DNA of 64,000 nucleotides from contig SCFE01000029.1 of assembly GCA_004352715.1 (NCBI GenBank), forward strand, positions 1,535,167 to 1,599,166, written 5' to 3'. The notes under the pieces were generated by a model. The model saw only the letters and a program-made list of their open reading frames with translations, was not told the DNA's origin and ran no database searches. Origin of the DNA: Hofstenia miamia (lineage: Eukaryota > Xenacoelomorpha > Acoela). Position 1 is the first letter of the stretch. Each line of letters starts with the position of its first letter. The translations under genes were made by a program, and so were the position numbers. This document shows positions 1 to 11,884 of the stretch, piece after piece.

Positions 1-387
1 ACAAAGACTTTGAGATGGTCGCATCAAGCCACACAGCTGTCAAAACGAGGGATTTCATCACCGAAAACCGCCTGAAACCAGTGGCGCACCCACCCTACAG
101 CCCAGATCTTGCCCCGTGCGATTTCTGGGCGTTTCCAAAACTCACCGAACGCATGGCTGGGTGCAATTTTTCGAGAGAACAAGATTTGGCTAGGAGGATA
201 AATCAGGAGCTGAAGAGTATCCCTCTTCCGGAGTACGCAGAAATGTTCCAAGCATGGATACGAAGACACCGACACTGCGTGGAGGTGCGAGGGGAGTATT
301 TTGAAGGACTTTGAATGTCATTGTGTTGTTTTATTCGTGAATAAAAATTCTATGAACCAGTTGCCATTACTTATTGAACGCCCCTCG
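1..387 (+). mobile_element. mariner element, 3' part, cut by window start
   Basis: The 3' end carries the sequence TTATTGAACGCCCCTCG followed by TA (388-389). Its reverse complement, CGAGGGGCGTTCAATAA, has the form of a mariner terminal inverted repeat with a TA target site. A transposase reading frame (to 314) and an AATAAA-type signal near 340 precede it. The 5' half lies outside the window, so the opposite TIR cannot be checked. Confidence 0.8.
3..314 (+). pseudogene. mariner transposase C-terminal part
   Basis: The frame is open from the window edge to a stop at 312-314. It contains PPYSPDLAPCDFWAFPKL, the hallmark of the third catalytic block (DD34D) of mariner transposases, which cut and paste the element at TA sites. 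The second catalytic block should read D-N-A before SSH, but here it is M-V-A (about 15-23), so the catalytic Asp is lost. I therefore call it an inactive copy. No signal for a host role is visible, and the nearby sequence is other transposon debris. Confidence 0.8.
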
Positions 388-639
388 TAAGCGCAGATTT
401 TGTCATTAAACAAATATAGAAAAACAAAACGAAATGCTAATTGATAAATATGAAATATCGGGATATCTTTGAGGACAATACGGAGATCTAACTTCTTTAA
501 TAGCATTCAATATTTTTTCATATCATTACTAAAATTTAAAAATTTTTCATTGTAATAAATGCTCTGTTTATTCTCACTTTTTCCAATAATTAGGTTAATT
601 AAAATTCCAGATATTCTAATTTTCTTCTTAAGTACATTG

Positions 640-1543
640 CATCGTTGTCAACGACCCATAGGTCATTAAACCCATGGGGTCAAATGGGTCACTTTTGGTG
701 GGTCAGGTGGGTCATGGGTTACTCCTTGTGTGGGTCATAATTATAGCCAACTTCAAACAATCTGGAACTGCCTTGTTGTCTCACTACAGTCAAGACAAGG
801 AGTACTATGTATATTATAAGTGGAGGCGAACCGAATGAAAAATACATAGGCGGGAAGTACGTACAAACTAAAGCTATTATAAATTTTGTTTTCACACTTG
901 CTGTATTTTGTGTTGCATTGTTTTGAGATTAGTAATACAAATTGTTTCCTATTTGGATACAACTCCAACTCCTGCAAATAAAGGAAAAGTTGATACCTTC
1001 GCTGCATTTTGTACAGCGGTTTCTTCTCCATCTTCTGTTGCTATGCTAGATCGACATTGCCTATCATCTGCCGAGGTTGCAGAAACCGAGCTGGCTCAAT
1101 ATGCCGCATCCGTTTCATTGGAAGCGGCTTTCGAGCGAACCTTTAACCCATTCAAATGGAGGAGTGATTTTAAGTATAAAATGCCTTATTTGTTTTTGGT
1201 TGATTGGCATATATATATATATATGTCATACAACCTTCAGCGAAAGATCTTTCTCTGCCGTGGGTCGAATAATCACGCCTGACAGAAGTAAACTCGAGGA
1301 TGATACGGTGGAGTAACAAGTTGTCGTCAAAAAGGCGTTCAAAAACAAGTTTTTTGCTTATAAGTTTTTGATATAAGTAAATATACTTGAGTTTTGAATT
1401 TTTGCACGGGGTATATGAACAAAAAGTGTGAATGTCAAATAATTTGCGGCGTGGTCATGGGTTAAACATTGTGGGTCATGGATCAAAATGATGTGGGTCA
1501 CGTAGGTCATGGATCAAGTTTTCTTGGGTCATTGACAACCATG
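640..1543 (+). mobile_element. hAT DNA transposon, internally deleted, with 8-bp TSD
   Basis: The ends are 19-bp inverted repeats: CATCGTTGTCAACGACCCA on the left and, reverse complemented, CATGGTTGTCAATGACCCA on the right (two mismatches). The 8-bp direct repeat GTACATTG flanks them exactly at 632-639 and 1544-1551, the target duplication length of hAT elements. Both subterminal zones carry many GGGTCA/TGGGTCAT motifs. At 904 bp it is too short for a full hAT and keeps only the C-terminal part of the transposase. Confidence 0.9.
950..1378 (+). pseudogene. hAT transposase C-terminal (dimerisation) relic
   Basis: The frame starting near 965 runs TPTPANKGKVDTFAAF to NPFKWRSDFKYKMP. After a short (TA) run and a frame change it continues as TTFSERSFSAVGRIITPDRS. 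This is the conserved hAT C-terminal block (SER-x-FS-x-x-G-x-I-x-T) used for dimerisation. A TAA at 1314-1316 cuts it just before QVVVKKAF, where the family usually reads on. The frameshift, the microsatellite inside the frame and the stop make it non-functional. Confidence 0.8.
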
Positions 1544-2373
1544 GTACATTGCATATCATTTGAAAAACATCGCTACATAATTTATTGTATAAATCATAAA
1601 GTGTGCCAAATGTAACAATGTAATTATTTATCTGTGATAGGTTTTCTAAGTTGTGCGCAATTTGATTTACATCAGTTTCACAATTATTCCGAAATGAAAT
1701 TGTAGAAGTATACTGATTTTCTATATATAAATTAAGACTTAATGATACATGAAAATGATCAAGAAATTCAGATATATTTTTTAGGACTTCAATATTATTT
1801 ACAAGTTCTAATTCTGTGCTTCTAATCATTGTAAATCCAGCGTTTGTCCTCATTTTTGTGTAGGTTCGAATTCAAGCTGGAATAGATTAAAATAATCAAT
1901 TGGTTAAATGAACTTGTCTAAATTATTGTCTTCTTTAACATTAATATGAAAATTAAAATCGTTCATAATGATAGTAGTCTCTGAATAGAAATAAATTTCC
2001 CGTAAATATTCTTCAAATTCATTAAAGAAATTTTCAACATCAGTTCTAGATTGTTCATGATTTCTATAAACAATGCTTAGTAATAGAGACTTAACGCCAA
2101 TTAAAAACTTCATCTTCATGCATTCAAGTGTAGAAATATTCATAGATAAATTAAATTTAGCACTTCTTAAAGAACATTTATAAAGAATTGAGCTAATGAT
2201 AAATGTGATAGAAAAAGCATATAGAGATCAATAATTAAATTGTATTTCAATAATTCACCTAGCATATGGAAATCATTAAAGCAGAAAACCATTGCATTAT
2301 CAACATCTGAAGCCAATATAATGCCAATGGCCTTATGACGGTCCAGCATTATTTCTTCATCAGTGACTCTCAC

Positions 2374-3841
2374 TTACGCCTTACGCAATATTTCGTAGGA
2401 ATAGGCAAGGGTGGAAGAGGGCCAACGGATGATCCGAGACTTGCAAAATTATTAATATGGGCTGCGGAGGAGACCGGACCAAAAATAAACGAATGGTTGG
2501 CTGACATGAGGTCTACAAGTTTTTTGCTAATTTTTGCAAACGTATAAATGCTATGTGTTTGTTTTGCGGTTTGTGTTAAAAACTAGACCAGGCTAGTAAT
2601 TGATATTGATTTTGTTGTTTTTCATACAATTTCTGTTTGCTTAAGGTTTTGTTAGGTCTTAGTAAAATACTGGCTATTTGGCTAAAGATTTTACAAAGTA
2701 CGTGAGCTGTGGGTTTGGGCTAGGCCTATGTCAAAGACATGGAATGCATGCAGGTTGGGCATGAGAAAATTTCAGATTTTCTAGAATTTTTCTAAAAACT
2801 GTAAATTACAAAAAAACTACACCAGATTTCTCCTTCAAACGATCTTCCAGAAACCTAAACATAGGAACCATGGGGTTCTTTATATCCAGAGCTTTATTTT
2901 AAAATCATAAAATCTCTGTAAGGTCCTAACTTATGTAAAAACATATTATTTAAGTACTCAATTCATTGTAAAAGCGTTCCCTGTTTTCATATATAATGGT
3001 TCTGATAATGATTGGAAGATACATTCGCTTTTGGATTTATGAAGGAATGAAATCGTCCTTTTCAATTTGTTCTCAGAAACATACAGCTTAAAGTTTTATA
3101 CAAATGAGTCTGCTTTCGGGGATTTATATAATCATGTCAATTACATTCTTTACAAAGTATTTATCCCCATGTACAGTGCACAATGGAATATAACATGTAA
3201 TGATTACCTACCAATAAATCTGTTTTTAATCCTTAACTTATATTAATCCTATCTAGTTTTTTAACACAAATTTGCGGCCCAGGAGTCACACAATCCATAG
3301 TTGCAGCTTAGTCTCATTAATCCATTTCTATTTGAAATACATGTATTCAATTGGTAATACCTAATATATTTTCATATTGTGCAAAAAATCTATTTCCTTT
3401 CCAAAAACAAGTATAATTCTTGAATATACGTCTAAAAACAATTTTTGTTACCAGCAATGTTTTATCATTTTTGAGCATTACTAGATAAGATTAGCTATTA
3501 CATGTTTAGCATATCCATTGACAAGGTCTCTATTATTAGATATGATATCTGTCTCTGAAATGGTTTCAATATTTTGATGATATTCATTGATTAAAAGACT
3601 TGATAGCTGTTTGTGAAATAGTTTCAATTTTGTTGATGATATTAATTGATTAACAGACTACTACATAGAAGGCCGTGAAGCCATTCACTCTAGAATACGT
3701 TTCTAGAATTGCTATCATTTTATATAAATTATTATGTAACTAACGTTATATTTAAAGATGCAAAAGTCAATCTATTTTGTCAGAATATCTGGAGTACTAA
3801 AAGCACCCCCAATCTGCCTTTACGTAGCATACAACAATATT
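2374..3841. other. no recognisable gene
   Basis: An open stretch on the plus strand at 2390-2547 (GKGGRGPTDDPRLAKLLIWA...) is richer in G+C than its surroundings and ends in a clean stop, but I recognise no family. The rest is AT-rich with scattered stops in all frames. No repeats longer than simple runs were seen. Confidence 0.5.
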
Positions 3842-4170
3842 TCAAGTTGTTTCACCCAAATTATAGTTTAGCGTTGAAATAGTGAATTCTATATTTTCAT
3901 TTAAATTTTTTAAAACTTTTGAAGAATTTAGAGGTCTTGGGTACAAAAAGTACCTGAAATCGTTGTTAACTGCTAAATAATTTAGTGCATCTTCCGTAAA
4001 TAAACCGTTATTCTGATGCTCGACATTCTTTCTTCTAGATATTGATGATAGTGAATCATAAACTAACACACAATTTTAACCACGTTTTTTTGCTATTTTA
4101 GCATTATTCTCCAAATAGAATGCACAAGCTTTAATGAAAGTTTGAATAGAAGGTCTATGCATTTTATTTG
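3842..4170 (-). pseudogene. unrecognised coding relic
   Basis: Reading the minus strand from about 4170, one frame runs through IQTFIKACAFYLENN, a stop at about 4079, then 75 open codons beginning CVLVYDSLSSISRRKN and ending FTISTLNYNLGETT. The composition (charged, few simple runs) looks like protein rather than chance, and a single stop separates the two parts. I do not recognise the family. It is most likely a fragment of a mobile element, given the neighbours. Confidence 0.3.
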
Positions 4171-4548
4171 TGCTGAAAATATTCTATATTATTATTATTA
4201 TATTGTTGGGCTCAGTGCCTCAAGTTTAAACTTTAATTATTTGTCCAAAACCCCTAGCAAATATAAATTCTTCATTTTACTAAATTAATGATTTCAGCAA
4301 TAATTTGTTTGTCTTTGAATAGTATAATTATTATTTTGTCATTAAATAAATTGCAAAAAATTTTATTTAGTTTTGATTAAATCTTTAAACATTTAACAAT
4401 TTTTTGAGATAAATTCAGAAAGATATACCTTTTAGATATAAACTGAATGTTACAACATGCAAGATGGTAGATGTAAAAAGAGTTGTTACTGAATGGTGTA
4501 CAGACCCTCTAATGGCATTCAGATGCGAAAGAACATAGTAAGCACAAA

Positions 4549-4551
<3 letters not shown>

Positions 4552-4593
<42 letters not shown>
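4552..4593. repeat. (TA)n microsatellite
   Basis: An uninterrupted TA run of about 40 bp. Arrays of this kind recur about 20 times in the window. Confidence 0.95.
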
Positions 4594-4595
<2 letters not shown>

Positions 4596-6186
4596 TGTCC
4601 TCTAAGTAAAGGGAAAGTTTCAAATTATTCTTCTTCTTAAGCTCATCCCTAAAATTATGGTAAGAGAATAATTTTTGCAAATTTTCAATGGCTTTGGTTC
4701 AAATTGTTACTATTAGATTTGCTATGTTTTTAAATAGAAAATACAAAGTAAGTACAACTATAAAGCACATTGAATATTAAATCAGTCTGATTGTTTAATA
4801 TTGCTCATCAATATTTCTTGCTATAAGTCCTGAAAGGAGATATTTTATAAATGCAGAATGTGAAAAAGACAGAAGTTGAGTAAAACCAGACACAAAAAAT
4901 TTCAAGGTAAAATTCAAGCTGAAAATTTCTTAGAATTTTAAGGAAACAGAAAGCAAGTGCAGATCTTTTCGATAATGTTTTGTTTCCTTAACAGTGAAGA
5001 GGAGTTAGATTTTCTAAATGTCACGTGACACAAGGAAGCTGTAAAACATAGAGACAAAAGAAACTCAAAAATATTTTCAGTTGTGGTGCCTTTTCAATAC
5101 TTGGCAAAACAGGCATTCGCAATGTTGATTACACAGTATTTTCTGTGCTCATTGTATCTGGACGAAATTGTCAAGAATTGAATATCAATCGCACGTCAAG
5201 GATTTCGTTTTGTGAGAGCCACCCAGTTGAAATCGGAGTTCTAAATAACAAATTCAGTAAAGACTATATTTAATGTGTAGGAAAACAGCAAAACTTAACT
5301 GGTCATTAAATATAGATTTTCTGTCTACTATCCAAATCTATTCCAAAATTGGAAACTTTCACAAGTCAAGCAATAGCAATGGTGACAGCAGCTGAGGAAT
5401 AGAAAATCCCATCAAAGCTATGAATTTTGCTACAAGAGCTGCCAATACAGGAAAGAATAATGGGGCTTTTGTAGTTTTTGAAAGATTTTCAAAATTTGAC
5501 TTGCAGTATCTAGCTCATAGATAGCAAACTCATGAAATTTTGAAAAAAACCTTTGTAGTATACATTAACCATTATCAGGCAAAGAAATTTCACTACTTAA
5601 AACATTTGGAGCATTGATTTTAACAGCTATAAACCTGTAGTTCAAAGAATCTGAAATTGTGTTTAAGGCCAATGTGTATGCGCCAGACGTTATTCATTTT
5701 GCTGTTTACTAAGGAAGGTAAATATAATTAGAGGTTAAGCAGATATTAAACATTTTTGTGGACAAATATAGTATTTGAATGAAGAGATTTTATAATGAAA
5801 AAAATTTATGGTTTCTGCATTGGAACGAGAGGCACCTGCTGATTAAAGTTGAATTAACAAGCATTGAGAACAACATCCTAATCCCTTTGTGACTATGAAT
5901 TCAAAAACTTATTCAGCATGCTTGATGTTTCTATTTTTTTATTTTCAAAGAGACCCCAACAACTGGGAAGACGACAATTTTTTTTAGTGAACTATGGGTT
6001 TGAGGTAATACAGGAAAACAAGGAATTGCACTAATGGAAGATAGTTTTATCGAATGATGAAAGTTTCATAACTTAGTGGTCTTAGTACATGAAAATTTAT
6101 ATTTGAGGAGTGTTTTAATTAATGAAACCATGCTATGTTTTCTTCATGCATTCTTTATCATTCTAACATTGATCATTTTTATGGTA
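4594..6186. other. no recognisable gene
   Basis: AT-rich sequence. Around 4880-5700 short open pieces occur in the plus frames (for example SEEELDFLNVT near 5000 and LITQYFLCSLYLDEIVKN near 5130) that look like a shattered coding sequence, but I cannot assign a family. Confidence 0.4.
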
Positions 6187-6364
6187 TACAGTCTTGTTTG
6201 AAATAATAGCGCATAGATGCAAAAACACGGTGCAACAAATTCAATCAATTTTCCACTAATTCAATTAAGTAACATGAAAAAAATTGTTTGCAAATATTTT
6301 GCATGCAGATCAGTCTTGCTTGTTGATCAAACATATCAGTCGAGATAATTGTCGTTTCGAAACC

Positions 6365-7497
6365 ATGGGAAAAAGAAAAACGTGCAACGAAATACGAAAA
6401 TTGATCATTCGGAAACATCGCGAAAATTTATCGCAGAAAGAAATTTCAAACTTGTTATCCGTTTCACGTCATGTTGTTTACCGAGTAGTTACGACATTCC
6501 AAAAACTGGGTCGCATCGATCGCAAGAAACCAACTGGCAGACCATCAAAGTCGACCGAAAAATCAGGTCGAAATTTGTGCCGACTCTCACGTCTTTGCCC
6601 AAAACTCACATCAAAAGAGCTAAAACATGACTGGACAGATGGCCACAAGTNNNNNNNNNNNNNNNNNNNNNNNNNNNNNNNNNNNNNNNNNNNNNNNNNN
6701 NNNNNNNNNNNNNNNNNNNNNNNNNNNNNNNNNNNNNNNNNNNNNNNNNNNNNNNNNNNNNNNNNNNNNNNNNNNNNNNNNNNNNNNNNNNNNNNNNNNN
6801 NNNNNNNNNNNNNNNNNNNNNNNNNNNNNNNNNNNNNNNNNNNNNNNNNNNNNNNNNNNNNNNNNNNNNNNNNNNNNNNNNNNNNNNNNNNNNNNNNNNN
6901 NNNNNNNNNNNNNNNNNNNNNNNNNNNNNNNNNNNNNNNNNNNNNNNNNNNNNNNNNNNNNNNNNNNNNNNNNNNNNNNNNNNNNNNNNNNNNNNNNNNN
7001 NNNNNNNNNNNNNNNNNNNNNNNCGCTATAAACCTTTAGTAAAGGGTCGTCAGCAGTCAATTATGGTATTTGGAGCAATTTGGGCAACAGGTCTCCGAAA
7101 AATAGTCAAAGTCGACGAAACAATGGACAGTAAGCAATATATTGACATATTGCAACAACATATTATGCCAATAATGGAAGACGATCAGTTGCTGCAGCAA
7201 GACAACGCCCCTTGTCATGTTTCGAGGGAGGTTAAAGCATTCATGGAAGAAAAGGGCGTAGCCCTCCTCCCAGACTGGCCCGCAAGAGCTCTTGATATCA
7301 ACCTAATAGAGAACAGATGGGTGGAACTAAAAACCAGTGTGGATGAAAGATCAGACGTCACTATTCGAAATTTATGGCGAATTGTCGAAGAAGAATTTTA
7401 CAAGATACCTGACGCATTTTTCCAAAATTTGTTTCAATCGATGCCCAGACGAATGGCGATGGTAGTCGCGAACAACGGATACCCCATCAAGTACTAA
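6365..7497 (+). CDS. Tc1-family transposase, middle missing in a gap
   Basis: A DDE transposase that excises and inserts the element at TA. The ATG at 6365 gives MGKRKTCNEIRKLIIRKHRE, a typical Tc1 start. A helix-turn-helix pair follows (LSQKEISNLLSVSRHVVYRV) and then a GRP linker (PTGRPSKS). After the gap the frame resumes at 7024 with the second catalytic Asp (QQDNAPCH) and the third block WPARALDINLIENRWVELK, ending at TAA 7497. By my count 35 residues separate D and E, one more than the 34 of classical Tc1. The first catalytic Asp would lie in the gap. The two halves are in different frames in the assembly, which can be an error in gap length. No internal stops are visible, so the copy may be young. 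Confidence 0.85.
6651..7023. other. assembly gap (373 N) inside the Tc1 element
   Basis: A run of N. It removes the part of the transposase with the first catalytic Asp. Confidence 0.99.
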
Positions 7498-7612
7498 AGA
7501 GACTCTTTTAACATTCAGGCAAACTATTTTATCGATAAATTCATTTGTTTTTGAAATATTCCGTTTCAAATAAATTTTTGTTTCATGCGCTATTTTTCAA
7601 AACAAGACTGTA

Positions 7613-8969
7613 TGAAAAGCTCCTTGTATGGTAATACATTTCTTTATCTGAAAAAAGACCTTGACACAGCTGACATTTAGCAATGCTACTAGTTTTAAAA
7701 TTGGAAATAATTGAGCATACCTTAAGGGCAGTCTCAATTATCGAATAATTTGAACAGAGAATATTTATATATTTAACTTTCAAATCAATGGCTGAGAGCT
7801 GAAGTTTTCACAAGTTAAATATATGCCTTAATATATATATATATATATAATATGCTATATAATTTAGAATAAATGTAATACTTTGAAATTATTTAATGGT
7901 TTATTTATAAGATTGATATTGCATTCTTTTATATAGAATATGCTAAGTCTTAGCAAATTATCATTTAATTCTATTTTATCAAACGTACTAAGCAATGAAA
8001 AAAGAAGTTATTTTTCAAATAAAAGAAATCTTTATTGAAGAATGAAAAACAACGACTACATTTAAATTTTTTGGAAAATTGTTTCAAACTTAAAGTTATA
8101 ACCAAGTTTCTTAAAATTTCGATTCCACTGCAATACAGATGCTTTGCAGATTTTTCTTTGTTAATGTCTGAATTCCAAGAAACTGAGGGAAATCATGATT
8201 GATGTTACAATATATATATATATATAATATATATGTATATTAAACTTTGGAACATGAGTTGCAAATGAGTTGATGATGACCCATGTGACTTGGTCACGCA
8301 GGGAGATCTGGTAAAATTGTAAAATATATGACCTGATGAGGCAAGTAGCACATTTTTGAAAGCTGACATATACAATGGCATGAACAATACATCAACTGAT
8401 CTTCACTGACATTCGAATGCTTTGCATTGCATTATTAAAATATGGTTCATGACAAATTCCATAATTTATGATATCAAATAAAAAGCTATCAAAACTGTTT
8501 ACATCATGCAAAATTGCTAGCAAGTTCAAATCATAATTTAAAACAATCAATCTGCCTAGATTCTTCTATTTTCAAGTATTTATTATATTTAAAAATTCAG
8601 CTCCATTCTATTTCTCGCGAAAATTTAAACTTTGATTAGTAGTAACACTAGTAATACTGCTACTATTAGCCCATTTATTTATTATATTTTAATTATTTCT
8701 TTATATAAATGTGACACTGTAACCCAGTAGACCCGGAAGCCTTCAGAAAAATATTGATCCCATAACCCAGCTGAACAACCAACAAATCCCTTATCTTGCG
8801 ACCCAGTTACAAAGACCATAAAATATGTATGTAACATTATTGAGTTCTTCAGTTTGTGAATCCTTTATGTTAATTTACAATATAATTTTGAAAGATATTA
8901 ATTGATCTTGAATTATTTTATAAAAGTTTATAATCGATTTTACAGAATTGTTTAATTAATGCATCCTAG
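7613..8969. other. non-coding stretch upstream of the first receptor exon
   Basis: AT-rich sequence with (TA) runs near 7830-7850 and 8211-8234. I looked for a signal-peptide exon with a phase-2 donor to feed the exon at 8970 and found none that is convincing. Either it lies upstream of the window or it is too short to recognise. Confidence 0.5.
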
Positions 8970-9070
8970 CATTGATCAAAAAAACGTCTGCACAACTGAA
9001 GAAGTAACAAGGACTAGAACACTATTTGAGTGCTGTAGTGGTTATAAAGAAGTTAATTCAAAATGCATTC
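8970..9070 (+). CDS. Draper/MEGF10/Nimrod-like receptor, CCxGY (EMI-like) exon
   Basis: First recognisable exon of a large engulfment-type receptor gene. It runs from acceptor TCCTAG (ends 8969) to donor GTAAGT (9071), entering in phase 2 and leaving in phase 1. It encodes NVCTTEEVTRT followed by FECCSGYKEVNSKCI. NVC is the usual start of an EMI domain. CCxGY is the motif that closes EMI in Draper/MEGF10 and precedes the first NIM repeat in Nimrod proteins. Only 14 residues separate the two, against about 60-70 in a full EMI, so the domain is severely shortened here or split differently. Joined to 15628 it reads KCI-H-YCEPSC, exactly the NIM start. Family knowledge: these receptors bind apoptotic cells or microbes and signal to engulfment adaptors. 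An in-frame TAA upstream rules out acceptor 8944. Confidence 0.7.
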
Positions 9071-11844
9071 GTAAGTTAATTTATTGAAATTTCTTAGAGA
9101 CTTCTAAGCCACAACATTTCCTTTGACGGAGCATTAATTAGACTAAATTATATACAGGAAAAACTTTTCAAAAATATGTCTAAATATACTTGCTCTGTAT
9201 CCCAAGTTGCACACATTGTTTTTCCAGAATGTACATTCTACTTCTTTCAGTGACACTTCATTTTCAAGTAGTATATTTTCATTTTTTTAACCTTTGTTAC
9301 GTTATTTATACATAACGGTTGTTACAGTTTTTTACTTAATTGAATTAACAGTAGAAAAGTACAATTTTTGCTCTCAATATAATTATTTAATTCAGTATAA
9401 ATGTAAAAAGAATTGCACAATATATATTTTACGTTTTCAACATGGAAATTTTTCGACCTGCCATGATATGGTTCATACATAAAAATTGTAAGAACTGTGT
9501 TTGTGACTACATATTGCCCTGCTTGCAATCCACCATACCGTGTTTCCCAAAAGAAGCCATTTTAGCACTTCTGAGCTGCACTCCTTATGTGGAACTAGTA
9601 TCCTGAATTTCAATCATAAATTCAACACTGTTTGTAAATTAAACCTATCAAAAAATACATTACAACCAATATAATGAACCAGTCTGAAAGAAAAAGGCCT
9701 TGCTTGGAAGCATATTCTGTATTTTAAATCAGTAAATAATAATTAAAAAATAACACGACATTCAAGTTCAAAGCACAGATTAATTGCGAATGTAAGTGAA
9801 ACTTATAGAAAGGGACAGCAGATGGTTTCTGTGGAGCTGAATCACTTATGGTGTGCTGTATTTCACTGTTCTGAAATAATACCAAGCACTTCTACTCACA
9901 ACTTTATGTTTGATTGTGATCCAGAGTTCTTATGTTTGGCATTCAAATTTGTATAGCCACAACATCTGCATAGCCATTACAGACAGCTTCAGTGTTCTGA
10001 TATTATTTGAATATCTAGCATAAACAAGGTCCTTGAATGCCCACTTTTACTCACTATTACAAACCCAAGCAGTTATTCATCTACAATTCAGGAATGACAA
10101 CAAATTCTCACAATATTGTTGTAAATAGATCAAAAACATCTCTCATTCCACTTGAGTGGACCATTTGTGTTTTTGTCATAAAATTGCAAATAAATTTTTA
10201 AAAGTGAAAGCATTTCTCTATATTTGCATCTCGAGATATTGGTTAATCATGCTCAAATGAAAATATATCTCAATTTCTAGTGTTATGGTAACAAAATGAC
10301 CCTTTTAAATAACGGAGTCTCATTAAGGTTTCAATTTGCGTTCTTATTATTTTCTACACCTTCCCTGCAACGTACGGCTTCAATGCTCCCTGTATTTTTT
10401 TATAGCATGTTATGAAATGTTCTGCCTGTTTGTCAATACTGCGGTAACCTAGACCAATTGAGCCGTATTGGAAATGCAATGTTTGCTAGGTGAAGGCCTT
10501 CATCATCTTCATTACTAGATTTTTCTACGATTTTAAGGTTTAAAGTAGAAATTTGGAAGCAGTGTCTAATAACTTTGTTTCTCCTGACACAAGTTCAGTT
10601 TTATATATTTGAGATAGCTGACAGAGAATTTACGTTTTGTTTTTAAGACATGCTTTGCGTTATCAATGTATCTGAAAAGCAATGCCTTTCATTTCTTAAA
10701 TTAATCAAATTGTTGGATTGACCCTTTTCTTATTAAAATAATAATATTTTCACGTAATTAATATTATGGTAACAACAATTATAGTATTTATATTTAAATA
10801 ACGTAAGGAATTCTAAGGCTGTTATATCTTTAACTAGTAAGCATGTTTTCAAAAGTGATAAAAATATCAAAACGCTTAGCTGGCTTCAATTTAAAAACAC
10901 ATAGGCATGTAAGTTTAGGAACATTTGCCCTCCCCTCAATTTTGAGTTACTTCCGGTATTTATGGGTTCATAATTTGTGTTTTTGGTTTCTCTCCTGAAA
11001 TAATGCTTTTACTTTGTTGGATGACGTCATTACAAAACTGGAGGTGAACTGTATAATAAGCTGGCAACTCTTTTTAATATAAACACAGATTTGCAGATTT
11101 TGAAGGATGATAACCAATCAATCAATCCATTGAACACAGGAATGTTTAAGTTTTTTCTCAGAAACGGGTAAAATATTGACTGCATGAAGAATGTGTTCCA
11201 GTGTTGAAAATTTAAAACAACATTTATAAATATATTTACAGATGTTTGCAAATATGAAAATTATTTGGTTTTGTTTAACTCATATTTTCTTTTATTTAAC
11301 GCATGTTTAATTATTTTTCATGCAATATTCAGGCATGAAAGTCATAACTCTTTCAATAATCCACATTCAATCAAATTCTTTGAAGACAATCAATCCATTG
11401 TGGATCAACATTGGATATGCACATTCCTAGATCCTTGATTTATAAACCTTTCTTTCATTCAATTTGGGAAATTCAAAAGTGATTAGATGCATGGCATAAA
11501 AATGTGGGCATTGGCTATACACAGCACTGAAAGGCCAAACTTGCCTACTGCATCAAACAACTACTTTGAGTGATTTCTGGGCTGCTGAAAGTACTGAAGT
11601 TGATGGAAATGCTACATCTGATTACATGTCTAATTCATCAATGCCCATTTTGAGGTTATTCCCAATTCCTTTGGATTTGTGGAAGCAAGAATACACCACA
11701 AATTAAGAGATTTTTCCTGCATGTGCTTAACTGTAGAAGATAACAGTGATTTACTTGTCGGTGAAATAATTCACAATATGGAATGTTTGCCGACAATATA
11801 CTTATCTTTTCTCTTGTAAAAGCTCTTATTAATTCATAGTATAA

Positions 11845-11884
<40 letters not shown>

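Larger units (their letters stand above)
505..2330 (-). pseudogene. APE-type LINE relic (endonuclease and linker), split by hAT
   Basis: On the minus strand, 2143-1904 encodes an endonuclease fragment with SLLLSIVYRNHEQS and TTIIMNDFNFHI, the blocks around the catalytic Asp/Asn of apurinic-type LINE endonucleases. 1853-1545 continues with the post-endonuclease linker. The hAT element at 640-1543 interrupts it: across the insertion the same kind of linker resumes at 639-507 with INLIIGKSENKQSIY, the usual segment before the reverse transcriptase. Stops and frameshifts occur throughout. The upstream part (2373-2167) is open but not clearly alignable. The clade is probably CR1/L2/Jockey-like; I cannot say which. 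Confidence 0.65.
6189..7610 (+). mobile_element. Tc1-like DNA transposon with TIRs and TA duplication
   Basis: The left end CAGTCTTGTTTGAAATAATA (6189 on) pairs with the reverse complement of the right end, CAGTCTTGTTTTGAAAAATA (to 7610). The similarity continues through GCGCAT for about 30 bp. TA flanks both ends (6187-6188, 7611-7612), as in Tc1/mariner integration. The total length of 1422 bp, including a 373-bp gap (6651-7023), fits a complete Tc1-size element, so the gap length is about right. Confidence 0.9.

Noticed and set aside
8944-8969. Acceptor TTTTACAG before the CCxGY exon
   Set aside because: An in-frame TAA follows it; CCTAG at 8969 avoids the stop.
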